A stretch of DNA of 64,000 bases from Psychrobium sp051201665 (GCF_051201665.1 NZ_CP179210.1:1240001-1304000); one strand, 5' to 3'. Shown: positions 8,021-16,097, counted from the first letter of the stretch. Numbers and translations: made by a program. The notes: generated from the sequence alone by a model not told the origin.

Positions 8021-8280
8021 AAATCATTTTCCATTGTTAACTGACCAATTTTAGCGTGTAACTTGTTGACCTCTGTTATGTCATTATCCTTGGTTAGCGG
8101 AGACTTTCCATCAAATATCGACGAGGCGTTCTTAAGCAATTCCTGCTTCCAGGTTGTAATTTGATTTGCATGAAGGCTAAATTGCTGTGCTAACTCTGCT
8201 AAAGTTTTATCCCCTTTAGCGGCAGCTAATGCCACCTTAGCTTTAAACTCAGGTGAGTGGTTTCTACGTTTTCTAGTCAT
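7996..8280 (-). CDS. IS3-family transposase OrfA (HTH)
   Basis: This 94-residue DNA-binding protein starts MTRKRRNHSPEFKAKVALAA, followed by a helix-turn-helix (TLAELAQQFSLHANQITTWK) and a leucine-zipper-like C-terminus (LHAKIGQLTMENDFL). It binds the IS ends and, when fused to OrfB by frameshifting at TTTTTT near its end, forms the transposase. It ends at TAG 7996-7998. Confidence 0.9.
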   Translation of the reverse strand: MTRKRRNHSPEFKAKVALAAAKGDKTLAELAQQFSLHANQITTWKQELLKNASSIFDGKSPLTKDNDITEVNKLHAKIGQLTMENDFLAKVLDH

Positions 8281-8359
8281 AATCTACTCCAGCTGTGATG
8301 CTAGTTATTAAAGCAGATTAATCACTTAATATCGTGTCCGATTTTCAGGGTCCACTTCT

Positions 8360-9234
8360 ATATCGTAACGGTAGTCAAGGAGCATGTGGACGGTCGAAGA
8401 TATTACGACCATAGTTTTGAAAAGGGTTCAATCGCGGAACCGCTCGGGAGTTCATTATCCCGAAGTCCCGCGAAAGAGCCTACCGAAATAATAGAACAAT
8501 CCGACGACGATATCAACGACGATGTTTTATTCTCCCGCAAAGCTACCGCCGCAGAAGAGGCCATCGGCCAAGGGGCTAAATCTAAGGGGAAGTCGACGGT
8601 AGAACGTATCGTTGATGACTTCAAAAGTGGCAACTGGCGCAAGACAGCTAAGGCCGCGTACGACTCAGTTTCAGAGGGCGTATTTGATGGCCTTGCGGGC
8701 GTCAAACGTGCTGAGAAAGATATCTTAGGCGACGCATGGTCGGTCGATAAATCGGGCTATGTATCGGCGCGTTTGGCGACGGGCGTTGCTGACGTAATGA
8801 CGGCAGTCACTAACTACGGTGCGCCTAAGTGGAAAGACGGCGTTATCCAAGAGAAGACAGATAAGGTTGTTTGGAAAGATGAAGGCGGTAAGTCTCATTC
8901 GGAAGACAGCCAAGGCTTAGTCGAAACGTTCAAGCAGTTGGGCGATGACTTAAACGGTTGGCTCGGCTGGATGGCCGCACACCGCGCCGAGAACTTAATG
9001 GAGCAAGGTCTAGAGAACAACCTAACCCTTGATGACATTAAAGAGTTAAAGGCGAAGGCTAAAGGCAAAGAGGCTAAATTCCTCCGCGCCAAAGAAATAA
9101 AAGGGACAGGCGCTTTTTTGTTAATAATTGACGGCAATACGGCAGTTTTGCCGGCAATGAAGCTCATTTACGAGATTATGCTCACCATCACGGTCGAAGT
9201 TGGTGTAAAGGCGTCGGCTAATCCTCAGTATTAA
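8360..9234 (+). pseudogene. Fragment of a large phage/plasmid polyvalent protein (LPD38-like)
   Basis: Coding sequence is open from the IS edge; a GTG at 8386 is available, but the preceding codons (IVTVVKEHVDGRRYYD) fit the same protein, so the N-terminus was lost to the IS. The segment VERIVDDFKSGNWRK to DDLNGWLGWMAAHRAENLMEQG resembles the LPD38-type region of very large prophage proteins. After KGKEAKFLRAKEIKG the text changes character exactly where an AAAAGGGACAGGCGCTTTTTT motif begins, so the C-terminus is also foreign. Codon use is richer in G+C than in the neighbours, which supports horizontal origin. It is unlikely to make a working protein. Confidence 0.6.
9097..9119 (+). repeat. 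Short GGGACAGGC motif, solo copy
   Basis: This is the same GGGACAGGC word, with A-rich left and T-rich right flanks, that ends the 108-bp elements at 10440 and 13523. It sits at the point where the phage-protein fragment loses its family sequence. Confidence 0.5.
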
Positions 9235-9453
9235 CTGTTCTTATTATTTTCCGCCTCAGCAATAGAGCTGACGAATTTACTCGTTCAAATTTCATCATTT
9301 CGTAGTTCTCATGTCCCCAGTTCATTTTTGTTTACTAAATGAGCCCAATTTTTCATTGGTTTTAGTTAGTGCAATTTAATTTTGAACTGATTGTGATTGG
9401 GTTAAATCAATGAGATATTTATGTCTGTCCTTTATTTTATTGGTAAGATAATT

Positions 9454-10431
9454 ATGATTGCTCGAATTGCAGCGTTCACCTTTGCTATTAGTGCCGTGTT
9501 TTCTGTAAATGCGCAGTCTGGATTATCTTTCTATCAATACGTTAAGCAGCTTGAGAAAACTTTAGTAAAAGAGGGCTCAGACGCTAACAAAACGAAAGAA
9601 GCTTTTAATTCTATCAAGTTGTTTAAAAAAGCGGTGGTGGTTCAACAGCGCCAGCGTAATAAGGTTAAAACGCTTGATACATTCCTTCCGCGATTAGTTA
9701 ATGAAGAGCGTGTGAGTAAAGCGAGATCTTTATATAAAGAGCATTTGCCTTTGCTCAAAGCATTGGAAAAAAAATATCACATACAGCCGCGTTTTTTAGT
9801 GGCTTTATGGGGCGTTGCTAATGATTTTTCAGACAGTGTTGATGGTTACAATGCGTTAAGTGTCTTGAGTTCATTAGCCTATGCGAATCAACAACAAGAT
9901 TATTATCAGCAAGAAATCAAAGCCACTATCGACTTATTGAATACGCCTGCGTTAGGCGTTACTGAAATCAAAAGTAATTGGACTGGCAAAGTTGGTTTAT
10001 TCAACATAGATTCAAGTCAATATCTCAGTAGTTACCAAGACTATAACCAAGACGGAAAAGTTGATATTTGGCATTCTGTTGATGACAGTTTTGCAACGAC
10101 CGCTAAGCTATTGGAAAACATCGGTTGGCAAGAGAAGTATACTTGGGGGCGCCAAGTTAAGTTACCGAAAGAATTTGATCGTTCAATGTTAGAGAAGGGC
10201 GACTACAAATCATTATCACAATGGAAAGCGCTTGGTCTTACTCGCTTTGATAATCGCGCATTACCTAATGCTACATTAACGGCAAAGCTAGTTGCACCTG
10301 ACGGTATTAAAGGCCGTGTTTATTTGACCTATCATAATTTTGAACATCTATTAGCATTAACTGATTCCATGTATAACGCCATTGCTGTTGGTTATTTGTC
10401 TAACCGCATAAAGTACCCGCCGATTAAATAA
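9454..10431 (+). CDS. MltB-like lytic transglycosylase homologue with a degenerate active site
   Basis: The protein has a signal peptide (MIARIAAFTFAISAVFSVNAQS; the ATG at 9454 is preferred over 9421 because it puts this peptide at the N-terminus) and the overall order of the SLT_2/MltB fold: PRFLVALWGV, NALSVLSSLAY, a DxNxDG loop (DYNQDGKVDIWHS) and LLENIGWQEKYTWG. In active MltB proteins the catalytic Glu stands in GVE(S/T)xxG; here the text is GVANDFS, with Ala at about residue 122 of this start. The later GQxQFMPSS substrate box is replaced by GLFNIDSSQ. It therefore probably binds peptidoglycan without cutting it, or has another role (inference). It stands alone between mobile fragments. 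Confidence 0.75.
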   Translation: MIARIAAFTFAISAVFSVNAQSGLSFYQYVKQLEKTLVKEGSDANKTKEAFNSIKLFKKAVVVQQRQRNKVKTLDTFLPRLVNEERVSKARSLYKEHLPLLKALEKKYHIQPRFLVALWGVANDFSDSVDGYNALSVLSSLAYANQQQDYYQQEIKATIDLLNTPALGVTEIKSNWTGKVGLFNIDSSQYLSSYQDYNQDGKVDIWHSVDDSFATTAKLLENIGWQEKYTWGRQVKLPKEFDRSMLEKGDYKSLSQWKALGLTRFDNRALPNATLTAKLVAPDGIKGRVYLTYHNFEHLLALTDSMYNAIAVGYLSNRIKYPPIK

Positions 10432-10439
10432 CATAAGGG

Positions 10440-10562
10440 AAAAAAAGGGACAGGCAGTGCGCCGAGATAAATCGGTAAAAGATTGGAGGTGAAAGCCCTC
10501 TGCTTGGTAAGGCTCAGCAAGCCGCCAAGACCCCGAGAAATTTTTGCCTGTCCCTTTTTTTT
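10440..10562. repeat. 108-bp palindrome-ended element, copy 1
   Basis: The core 10447-10554 starts GGGACAGGC and ends with its reverse complement GCCTGTCCC, flanked by A7 on the left and T8 on the right. It matches the core at 13542-13649 in 107 of 108 positions (G to A in GGTAGAAG). Inside, GTGCGCC at 10457 fits the 5' consensus of group II introns, and GGAGGTGAAAGCCCTC could form a small stem, so the interior may be a truncated intron 5' end (inference). Confidence 0.8.
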
Positions 10563-10563
10563 G

Positions 10564-11106
10564 ATGAACTTGAAAAGTATTGTGAACAAAAGGAGTGAAA
10601 TTATTGCGAGAAAGCAAAAAATCTCTGATAAGTCGTCTGCACAATGGAAAGAGTTAGATAGAAAACATCGTGATTTATCGGAAGCAGAAGGCTTATTACT
10701 CACAGAAATCGGTGTTAAAAAGCGATACGGTGACGGTGCTGAAAATGTTAGCCCGCAGTGGCCTGACGGTTCAAAGAATAATAATATTGATAGCATGACC
10801 GTTCGCGATGGTAATGTCCTTGAGTGGAATGAGTCCAAAGGTGGTAATGCAGGGCAAAACAAACGTTTACATAAGAATGAATACGTTGAACAAGGTACGC
10901 CTAAGTATAGGGCGAGCTTGCTTGAGTCGATGAAAGCTAAACTTAAAGCATTGGATGATAAAGACGTGGCGGTTGATCCTAATATTAGGAAAGCAATTAA
11001 GATGTTAAAAGAGGGAAATGTTAAATTTAATGTCTATTCAAAAGGCGTTTATGATTCTGTTGGTAATTTGATATCGTTGAACCACAGTGTTTATAATGTT
11101 GATTAG
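10564..11106 (+). CDS. Polymorphic-toxin C-terminal domain, probable restriction-endonuclease fold
   Basis: The ATG at 10564 is the first after the 108-bp repeat; the frame extends into the repeat, so the original N-terminus (delivery part) is probably lost. The 180-residue product has the C-terminal toxin pattern of REase-fold effectors: LSEAEGLLLTEIG (38-50), then Asp76, LEWNESKGGN with Glu90-x-Lys92 as a PD-(D/E)xK-like core, and EQGTPKY (109-115), a box seen in that toxin group. It would cut nucleic acid. The next gene, 44 bases on, looks like an immunity protein, which supports the idea. Whether this orphan domain is expressed or is a reservoir cassette is not known. Confidence 0.65.
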   Translation: MNLKSIVNKRSEIIARKQKISDKSSAQWKELDRKHRDLSEAEGLLLTEIGVKKRYGDGAENVSPQWPDGSKNNNIDSMTVRDGNVLEWNESKGGNAGQNKRLHKNEYVEQGTPKYRASLLESMKAKLKALDDKDVAVDPNIRKAIKMLKEGNVKFNVYSKGVYDSVGNLISLNHSVYNVD

Positions 11107-11114
11107 TATTTTTC

Positions 11115-11141
11115 ATAGCGGTCATTGGCCGCTATTTTATT
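11115..11141 (+). terminator. Terminator-like hairpin between toxin and immunity genes
   Basis: ATAGCGG (11115-11121) pairs with CCGCTAT (11129-11135) and is followed by TTTATT. The T tract is weak, so it may only reduce read-through. Confidence 0.5.
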
Positions 11142-11150
11142 GAGTTTGTG

Positions 11151-12110
11151 ATGAAATTAAAAAAACTACCGAAAACAAAGAAAATAAGTTTAACCAACTC
11201 CAATAAGCAGCCAAAAAATGAGTTTATTGATTTTAGGCGGAATGTACTTTTGAATCTTTCAGTGGAGAAAATACCATTTGATTTTAAGACGCGTGATATC
11301 AAGTTTGTTCGAGAATCGCTAGAAGAATACTTTAATTTGGGGATCGGACTGTATTATGTCACTAAAGATCCTATGGATTTATCCAATGCAATGGAGTCAC
11401 TGACGGTTGCTCAAAGCATTTATGCAGGTCAAATGATGCAATGTATGGGCAATGTAGGTGATAGTTTTTCACAACGCATCACGCTGCCAAGCTTTGTCTC
11501 TGGTGAATTAGAACGAGACGTTACTTTTGTTTCTGAAATACCAAACTACAATGCATCTTGCTTTAGATATACTCGGTGGGGAGAAGCCCTTTGTTATGCC
11601 ATTGCCACTCGAAATCATGACATAACAACCCTGTTACTTAATTATACAGAAGACGATGCGTGGCGATATCACAGCAGTGGTCTTGGATATTGTGGAGGCA
11701 ATGTACAACACCCAATGATTTATGTGCGTTATTTGAAGGGCATGTTAGATCCTACCGCCAATCATCAACGGTTGTATGAGCAGTTTATGGCAGAGTTTCC
11801 TATTAATAATACCCCGTTTTACCGTGCTATGATTGAGCCGTTTTATTTTATCGCAATTGATGATGAAGCAGGCTTTGCAAATGCGATCACGCAGACGACG
11901 CAAGTTCACGTAAAGCAGATGAAAAAGCAGCACGCTTTTTACTCGTCACCGTTTATGGATGAATATTCCCCCTTTTTGCTAGCTGCGGCGGTGTTAGCCG
12001 TTGATAAGCGTCAATGGGAGCCGCCTGTAAATAATGGTCATTTATGTCGTTGGTGGATTTTTGATGATGAGTCCTTAGTGCTGCCGCCTCCTTATAAAGT
12101 GGCTGAATAA
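11151..12110 (+). CDS. Putative immunity protein (Imm49-like)
   Basis: This is a cytoplasmic, mostly helical protein of 319 residues without signal peptide or membrane segment. The layout FNLGIGLYYVTKDPMDLSNAMES, FRYTRWGEALCYAIATRNHD and YSPFLLAAAVLAVDKRQWEPP resembles the Imm49 group of immunity proteins of polymorphic toxin systems, but I judge this from pattern only. The ATG at 11151 is preferred to the GTG just before it. Its place directly after the REase-like toxin domain is the best support. It would bind and block that toxin in the producing cell. Confidence 0.5.
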   Translation: MKLKKLPKTKKISLTNSNKQPKNEFIDFRRNVLLNLSVEKIPFDFKTRDIKFVRESLEEYFNLGIGLYYVTKDPMDLSNAMESLTVAQSIYAGQMMQCMGNVGDSFSQRITLPSFVSGELERDVTFVSEIPNYNASCFRYTRWGEALCYAIATRNHDITTLLLNYTEDDAWRYHSSGLGYCGGNVQHPMIYVRYLKGMLDPTANHQRLYEQFMAEFPINNTPFYRAMIEPFYFIAIDDEAGFANAITQTTQVHVKQMKKQHAFYSSPFMDEYSPFLLAAAVLAVDKRQWEPPVNNGHLCRWWIFDDESLVLPPPYKVAE

Positions 12111-12131
12111 TAGATTGGTGAAGAAATAAAC

Positions 12132-13025
12132 ATGTTAATAGACAATATTTTACAGTGGCAAGAGGCCACACCAGAGCAGCGACAGGCTGAAATAGACACT
12201 ATTAAAGCGCCGTTAAACGAGTTGGGGTTTGAGTTTATCGCGCTGCGACAATTTACGATGGCTGACAATCAATTTGATATTGGCGTCTTTTTCCACCAGA
12301 AACTGCAAATGGCTTTTCATTTGCTCCCTGGTAGTGATAATTTTAAAGTCGGGGCCGCGCCAGATTATTACTCGAAGTTAGTGACCGATGGCTCAATGGA
12401 CTTGGATGAAAACGATTTCGAGCAAAAGTATCCGATTGTTATTACCCCATTTTTAATCAGTGATTATTTGCTCCCTGAGCAAGCGTGGGATAAATATGGT
12501 GGCGTTAAACTTGACTGTAATTTTGGTTGTTTACATCCTATTACAGGCGTCCATAGAGATAATGTAACAGACTGGGCTGAACAGTTTAGCCTCAGACTGC
12601 CAAGTGAAATGGAATGGGAATATGCCTGTAAAGCAGGCACTAATAGCATGTTCTATTGGGGAGATGAACCAGACACCCAATATGCATGGACTAAATTCAA
12701 CACAGACTTTAATGCAGATAATTATCGAACTCTGACACGAGATGAACAAAAAGCGCCTAACGGATTTGGCTTACTAGGCATGATAGGAAACTTACCTGAA
12801 TGGGTTGCTGATGATGCTTATAGCTATCAACAACAGTCACCCAGTCAGACAGCGTATAAATCGTTATTTGGTGATGATGATGCTATTTTACGTGGCGGTT
12901 GGTGGCGTTATGGCTTTAATTTTAATCGCTCAACATCACGAATCCAAACTGGCGTTGACGGTGGTGACGGTTGTAGCGCTAGATTGGCCATTTCATTGCC
13001 GGAAGTGATTGAGAATGGGAAGTAG
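12132..13025 (+). CDS. SUMF1 / formylglycine-generating-enzyme-like domain protein
   Basis: The 297-residue protein has a C-terminal FGE-sulfatase (SUMF1) fold: RLPSEMEWEYACKAG (about 156-170), MIGNLPEWVADDAYSY and AILRGGWWRYG, which correspond to the RLPTEAEWEYA, GNVWEW and RGGSW boxes of the family. The last box reads DGCSARLAIS instead of the usual GFRLA. The first 100 residues are not part of this domain and are not recognised. Family members oxidise cysteine in sulfatases or act as other iron/copper-dependent modifiers; many are structural only. It follows the immunity-like gene by 21 bases and overlaps the lipoprotein gene by 11 bases, so it seems to belong to the same cassette. Confidence 0.8.
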   Translation: MLIDNILQWQEATPEQRQAEIDTIKAPLNELGFEFIALRQFTMADNQFDIGVFFHQKLQMAFHLLPGSDNFKVGAAPDYYSKLVTDGSMDLDENDFEQKYPIVITPFLISDYLLPEQAWDKYGGVKLDCNFGCLHPITGVHRDNVTDWAEQFSLRLPSEMEWEYACKAGTNSMFYWGDEPDTQYAWTKFNTDFNADNYRTLTRDEQKAPNGFGLLGMIGNLPEWVADDAYSYQQQSPSQTAYKSLFGDDDAILRGGWWRYGFNFNRSTSRIQTGVDGGDGCSARLAISLPEVIENGK

Positions 13026-13413
13026 CGTCTTTAAACGTTTGACTTTAATCATTTTGTTGCTATTAGGTTCAAGCGGTTGTGCCAATCGTATTTCTGAAGA
13101 AAATTGTTCAGTCAATAATATTGAAGAAAATTTGTTACAAATCACCTGCACAACGGGTTCGACTAGTTGGTCTGCCGATAGTTTTAAGCTCACAGTAAAA
13201 CAGCAGTGTACCAATACGTTTAAGGTTAGAAATTATAGAGAATTTGTAACATACAAGCCCTATTACACCCCTATTAATGGGCGAAGTACTCGTATAGACG
13301 ATACAACGTTCGGGCATTTGTTGATTGTGAGTTGTAATCACACTTTATACGATGTTTTATTCTTTAAAGATAAAATTGATAAGTTTGTGAACATGCTGTT
13401 TACAGTCTTCTAA
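13015..13413 (+). CDS. Small lipoprotein of unknown function
   Basis: The product has 132 residues, with a lipoprotein signal (MGSSVFKRLTLIILLLLGSSGC, lipid-bearing Cys22). The ATG at 13015 lies inside the end of the SUMF1-like gene. The mature part has four further cysteines (Cys31, Cys43, Cys63 and one near the C-terminus in SCNHTLY) that could form two disulfides. No family is recognised. Its overlap with the preceding gene suggests co-translation and a shared role, possibly a periplasmic immunity or target-binding partner (inference). Confidence 0.65.
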   Translation: MGSSVFKRLTLIILLLLGSSGCANRISEENCSVNNIEENLLQITCTTGSTSWSADSFKLTVKQQCTNTFKVRNYREFVTYKPYYTPINGRSTRIDDTTFGHLLIVSCNHTLYDVLFFKDKIDKFVNMLFTVF

Positions 13414-13522
13414 TTTACATGCCTTGAGGTTTGAATATTGAATAATAGAAGATTCTATTGTTGTGTTGATGTTGTTTGCTCATTGTGTGAGTGTTGATGT
13501 TTTTTTCGTTAATCGACTAGAG

Positions 13523-13657
13523 AAAAAAAAAAAAAAAAAAAGGGACAGGCAGTGCGCCGAGATAAATCGGTAGAAGATTGGAGGTGAAAGCCCTCTGCTT
13601 GGTAAGGCTCAGCAAGCCGCCAAGACCCCGAGAAATTTTTGCCTGTCCCTTTTTTTT
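13523..13657. repeat. 108-bp palindrome-ended element, copy 2
   Basis: The core 13542-13649 is bounded by GGGACAGGC and GCCTGTCCC, with 19 A on the left and 8 T on the right. It differs from copy 1 in one base. The reverse transcriptase gene of the group II intron begins 43 bases after it. Confidence 0.8.
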
Positions 13658-13699
13658 GGTAGTGAAGAAGCATGCGAACAAAGCGGTGAGAAAATCAAC

Positions 13700-15099
13700 G
13701 TGGCGGAGTATGTGGAGCGAAGGGAGCTGACAAAGAGAAAGTCATTCAACAGGAGTAAGACCATGACGCAGAGCGTGGAAGTATTGCTGCCTCGTTTGGA
13801 TCGGCTAGGGGAAGCAGCAAAACGTGATAAATCGCTACAATTTAATAATCTATTTCACCACATCACGTTGGCCTCGTTGCATAAGGCGTTTAATCACCTT
13901 AATAAACGGGCGGCTAAAGGCGTCGATAATATCGGATGGTCAGAGTATCAACAAACCGCCAAAGCATCGTTAACTGCGTTACATCAAAAGCTTCAACTTG
14001 GATGTTACAAAGCAAAACCTGTTAAGCGAATTTGGATACCTAAAGCCGACGGTACACTAAGACCCATCGGTGTAACATCCATCGAAGATAAAATTGTACA
14101 ACAGACGATCGTTTGGCTGTTAGAGCCTATTTATGAGTCAGACTTTCTAGGGTTTAGTTACGGTTTTCGTCCAAAACGCAATCAGCACCAAGCATTAGAT
14201 GCGGTGTATATGGCGACGACGACAAAGAAAGTAAGCTGGATTTTAGATGCTGATTTAAAAGGTTTCTTCGATACAATTAATCACGAATGGATGATGAAAT
14301 TTTTAGCACATAGAATTAGCGATAAACGCGTTTTAAGGCTTATCAACAACTGGTTAACAGTTGGGGTTGTAGATGGAGGCACAAAGCAAACATCATGGGT
14401 AGGGACACCGCAAGGTGCAGTTATATCGCCATTGTTGGCGAATATTTTCCTACACTATGTGTTAGATTTGTGGGTTTTCAATGGCGAAACCGCCATGCAC
14501 GTGGGGAGGTTTATATCGTTCGATATGCTGACGATTTTGTTATTGGTTTTCAATACAAAAGTGATGGCAATCGACTGAAATATGAATTAACCAAACGGCT
14601 GGCGGCATTTTCATTGAGTTTAAACGAAAGTAAAACGCACCTGATAGAATTCGGTCGTTTTGCCAGCTTAAATCGACGGCAACGCAAGCAAAGTAAACCT
14701 AAGACATTCGATTTTCTTGGATTTACACATATTTGCAGTGTTCGCCGAAATGACGGGCAGTTTAAACTTTTGAGACTCTCAATAAAGAAAAGGCTCAGAG
14801 CTAAACTCAGGCATATCAAAGAAGTGCTAATGAAAACGCGGCATAAGTCGCCATACGTTGTTGGGCAGTGGCTCAAACGCGCATTAACAGGATACTTCAA
14901 TTACTTCGCTGTGCCTGATAATGGTCAAAGTATTCGAACAATGAGAACCGAGGTGTGTAAACTTTGGATAAAAGCGCTAAGGCGTCGAAGTCAAAAGGGT
15001 AAAAGCTTTAACTGGCAGCGAATGAAAGGCTTAATCTGGATATTTATTCCACACACCCGTAATCGACATCCGTATCCAAGCCAACGCCTCACCCTTTGA
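13700..15099 (+). pseudogene. Group II intron reverse transcriptase/maturase, frameshifted
   Basis: The start is GTG 13700. The first part (to about 14480) carries RT motifs: AAKGVDNIGW, KRIWIPKADGTLRPIGV, GFSYGFRPKRNQHQALDAV, ILDADLKGFFDTINH and GTPQGAVISPLLANIFLHYVLDLW. The second part is in another frame (overlap 14395-14578) and has VRYADDFVIGFQ with the catalytic YADD, then the maturase-like tail GYFNYFAVPDN. One T missing from the GTTTT run near 14483-14486 explains the break. Such proteins copy the intron into DNA targets and help splicing. Only about 150 bases stand between the presumed intron 5' end and the gene, against several hundred in a complete intron, so the ribozyme is also defective. 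Confidence 0.85.
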
Positions 15100-15109
15100 C
15101 TCAATGTAG

Positions 15110-15142
15110 GAGCCGTATGCGTTAGTAGCGCACGTACGGATC
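15110..15142 (+). ncRNA. Group II intron domain V
   Basis: GAGCCGTATGCG (15110-15121) pairs with CGCACGTACGGATC (15129-15142) around a TTAGTAG loop. This matches the conserved catalytic domain V hairpin that follows the RT gene in bacterial group II introns. The loop is not the usual GAAA. Confidence 0.8.
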
Positions 15143-15285
15143 TGCGCCGGAGGCCTGATTTATATTGATAGATTATTAATGTAAATTAGGGCTTTACGGC
15201 GATTCTTTTTCTTATTGATTGTTGAAATATCGTTCACTTCCACTATGCTTTGATAAGTTTAAATCGAGCGTAGTAGGAGTCGACA

Positions 15286-15498
15286 ATGACGAGAGCAAGA
15301 CACCAGCTTATTGATTTATCAGCCACTTCTTATTATTACGTGATTAACCGCTGTGTGCGTCGCAGTTTCTTGTGCGGTGATGCCCCTTATGCTAAACGCA
15401 ATGACGACCATAGACGCCAATGGCTCGTTGACCGCATTAAACTACTTTCCTCTATTTTTTCAATTAATATCGCTGCCTATGCCATTATAAGAAGCTAA
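15286..15498 (+). pseudogene. RAYT-type (REP-associated tyrosine) transposase, N-terminal remnant
   Basis: The 70-codon frame MTRARHQLIDLSATSYYYVINRCVRRSFLCG ... HRRQWLVDRIKLLSSIF is the typical start of IS200-like TnpA proteins linked to REP repeats. It ends at AYAIIRS just before the place where the HUH metal motif (SNHYH) should be, and the catalytic tyrosine is absent too, so it cannot be active. Full-length relatives have roughly 200-330 residues. It lies downstream of the GGGACAGGC elements, which may be related repeats. Confidence 0.8.
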
Positions 15499-15640
15499 TT
15501 TGAGGTAGGCATCTTTTTCGCATTAACTGCTAATATATCGTTCGTTAATTGTTAAGAATTGAGAATACTTTCACTAAAGTGTTATCGCTAAAGCTAATTA
15601 AAATTTAAGATAGATAATTAAGTGAAATACTATAAAAGAG

Positions 15641-15716
15641 TGGTGGACGATACTGGGCTCGAACCAGTGACCCTCGCCTTGTAAGGGCGATGCTCTCCCA
15701 ACTGAGCTAATCGTCC
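15641..15716 (-). tRNA. tRNA-Val (TAC), copy 1 of 5
   Basis: The complement reads GGACGATTAGCTCAGTTGGG, anticodon loop CTTACAA (TAC), T-arm GGTTCGAGCCC and an encoded CCA end. It is 76 bases long and is the last in transcription order. Confidence 0.97.
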
Positions 15717-15753
15717 TCAGGGGATGTCCTAGTTTTAATTCTTGGAGTAAGAA

Positions 15754-15829
15754 TGGTGGACGATACTGGGCTCGAACCAGTGACCCTCGCCTTGTAAGGG
15801 CGATGCTCTCCCAACTGAGCTAATCGTCC
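15754..15829 (-). tRNA. tRNA-Val (TAC), copy 2 of 5
   Basis: Identical in sequence to copy 1. The 37-base spacer on its left (15717-15753) is the same as the one on its right (15830-15866), showing recent tandem duplication of gene plus spacer. Confidence 0.97.
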
Positions 15830-15866
15830 TCAGGGGATGTCCTAGTTTTAATTCTTGGAGTAAGAA

Positions 15867-15942
15867 TGGTGGACGATACTGGGCTCGAACCAGTGACCCT
15901 CGCCTTGTAAGGGCGATGCTCTCCCAACTGAGCTAATCGTCC
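15867..15942 (-). tRNA. tRNA-Val (TAC), copy 3 of 5
   Basis: Identical tRNA body with TAC anticodon and encoded CCA. The spacer to its right changes to an ATTGATTTTTT-containing type. Confidence 0.97.
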
Positions 15943-15981
15943 TCAGGGGATAATTGATTTTTTGATTCTTCAATAAAAGAA

Positions 15982-16057
15982 TGGTGGACGATACTGGGCT
16001 CGAACCAGTGACCCTCGCCTTGTAAGGGCGATGCTCTCCCAACTGAGCTAATCGTCC
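15982..16057 (-). tRNA. tRNA-Val (TAC), copy 4 of 5
   Basis: Identical tRNA body with TAC anticodon and encoded CCA, flanked by the second spacer type on both sides. Confidence 0.97.
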
Positions 16058-16097
16058 TCAGGGGATTAATTGATTTTTTAATTCTTCAATAAAAGAA

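Larger units (their letters stand above)
7098..8359 (-). mobile_element. IS3-family insertion sequence, about 1.26 kb
   Basis: The ends are imperfect inverted repeats: AGAAGTGGACCC is shared exactly by both ends, and GGACAC is shared a few bases further in. Between them lie orfA and orfB on the minus strand with a -1 frameshift arrangement typical of IS3. No matching target duplication is visible (left flank GTAACAC, right flank ATATCG), and the two flanks carry fragments of unrelated genes, so the element probably marks a deletion or recombination point. Confidence 0.88.

Noticed and set aside
13700..15099. Reverse transcriptase as a possible retron or defence RT.
   Set aside because: Group II intron maturase motifs and a downstream domain V hairpin are present; no msr/msd-like structure or effector gene is seen.
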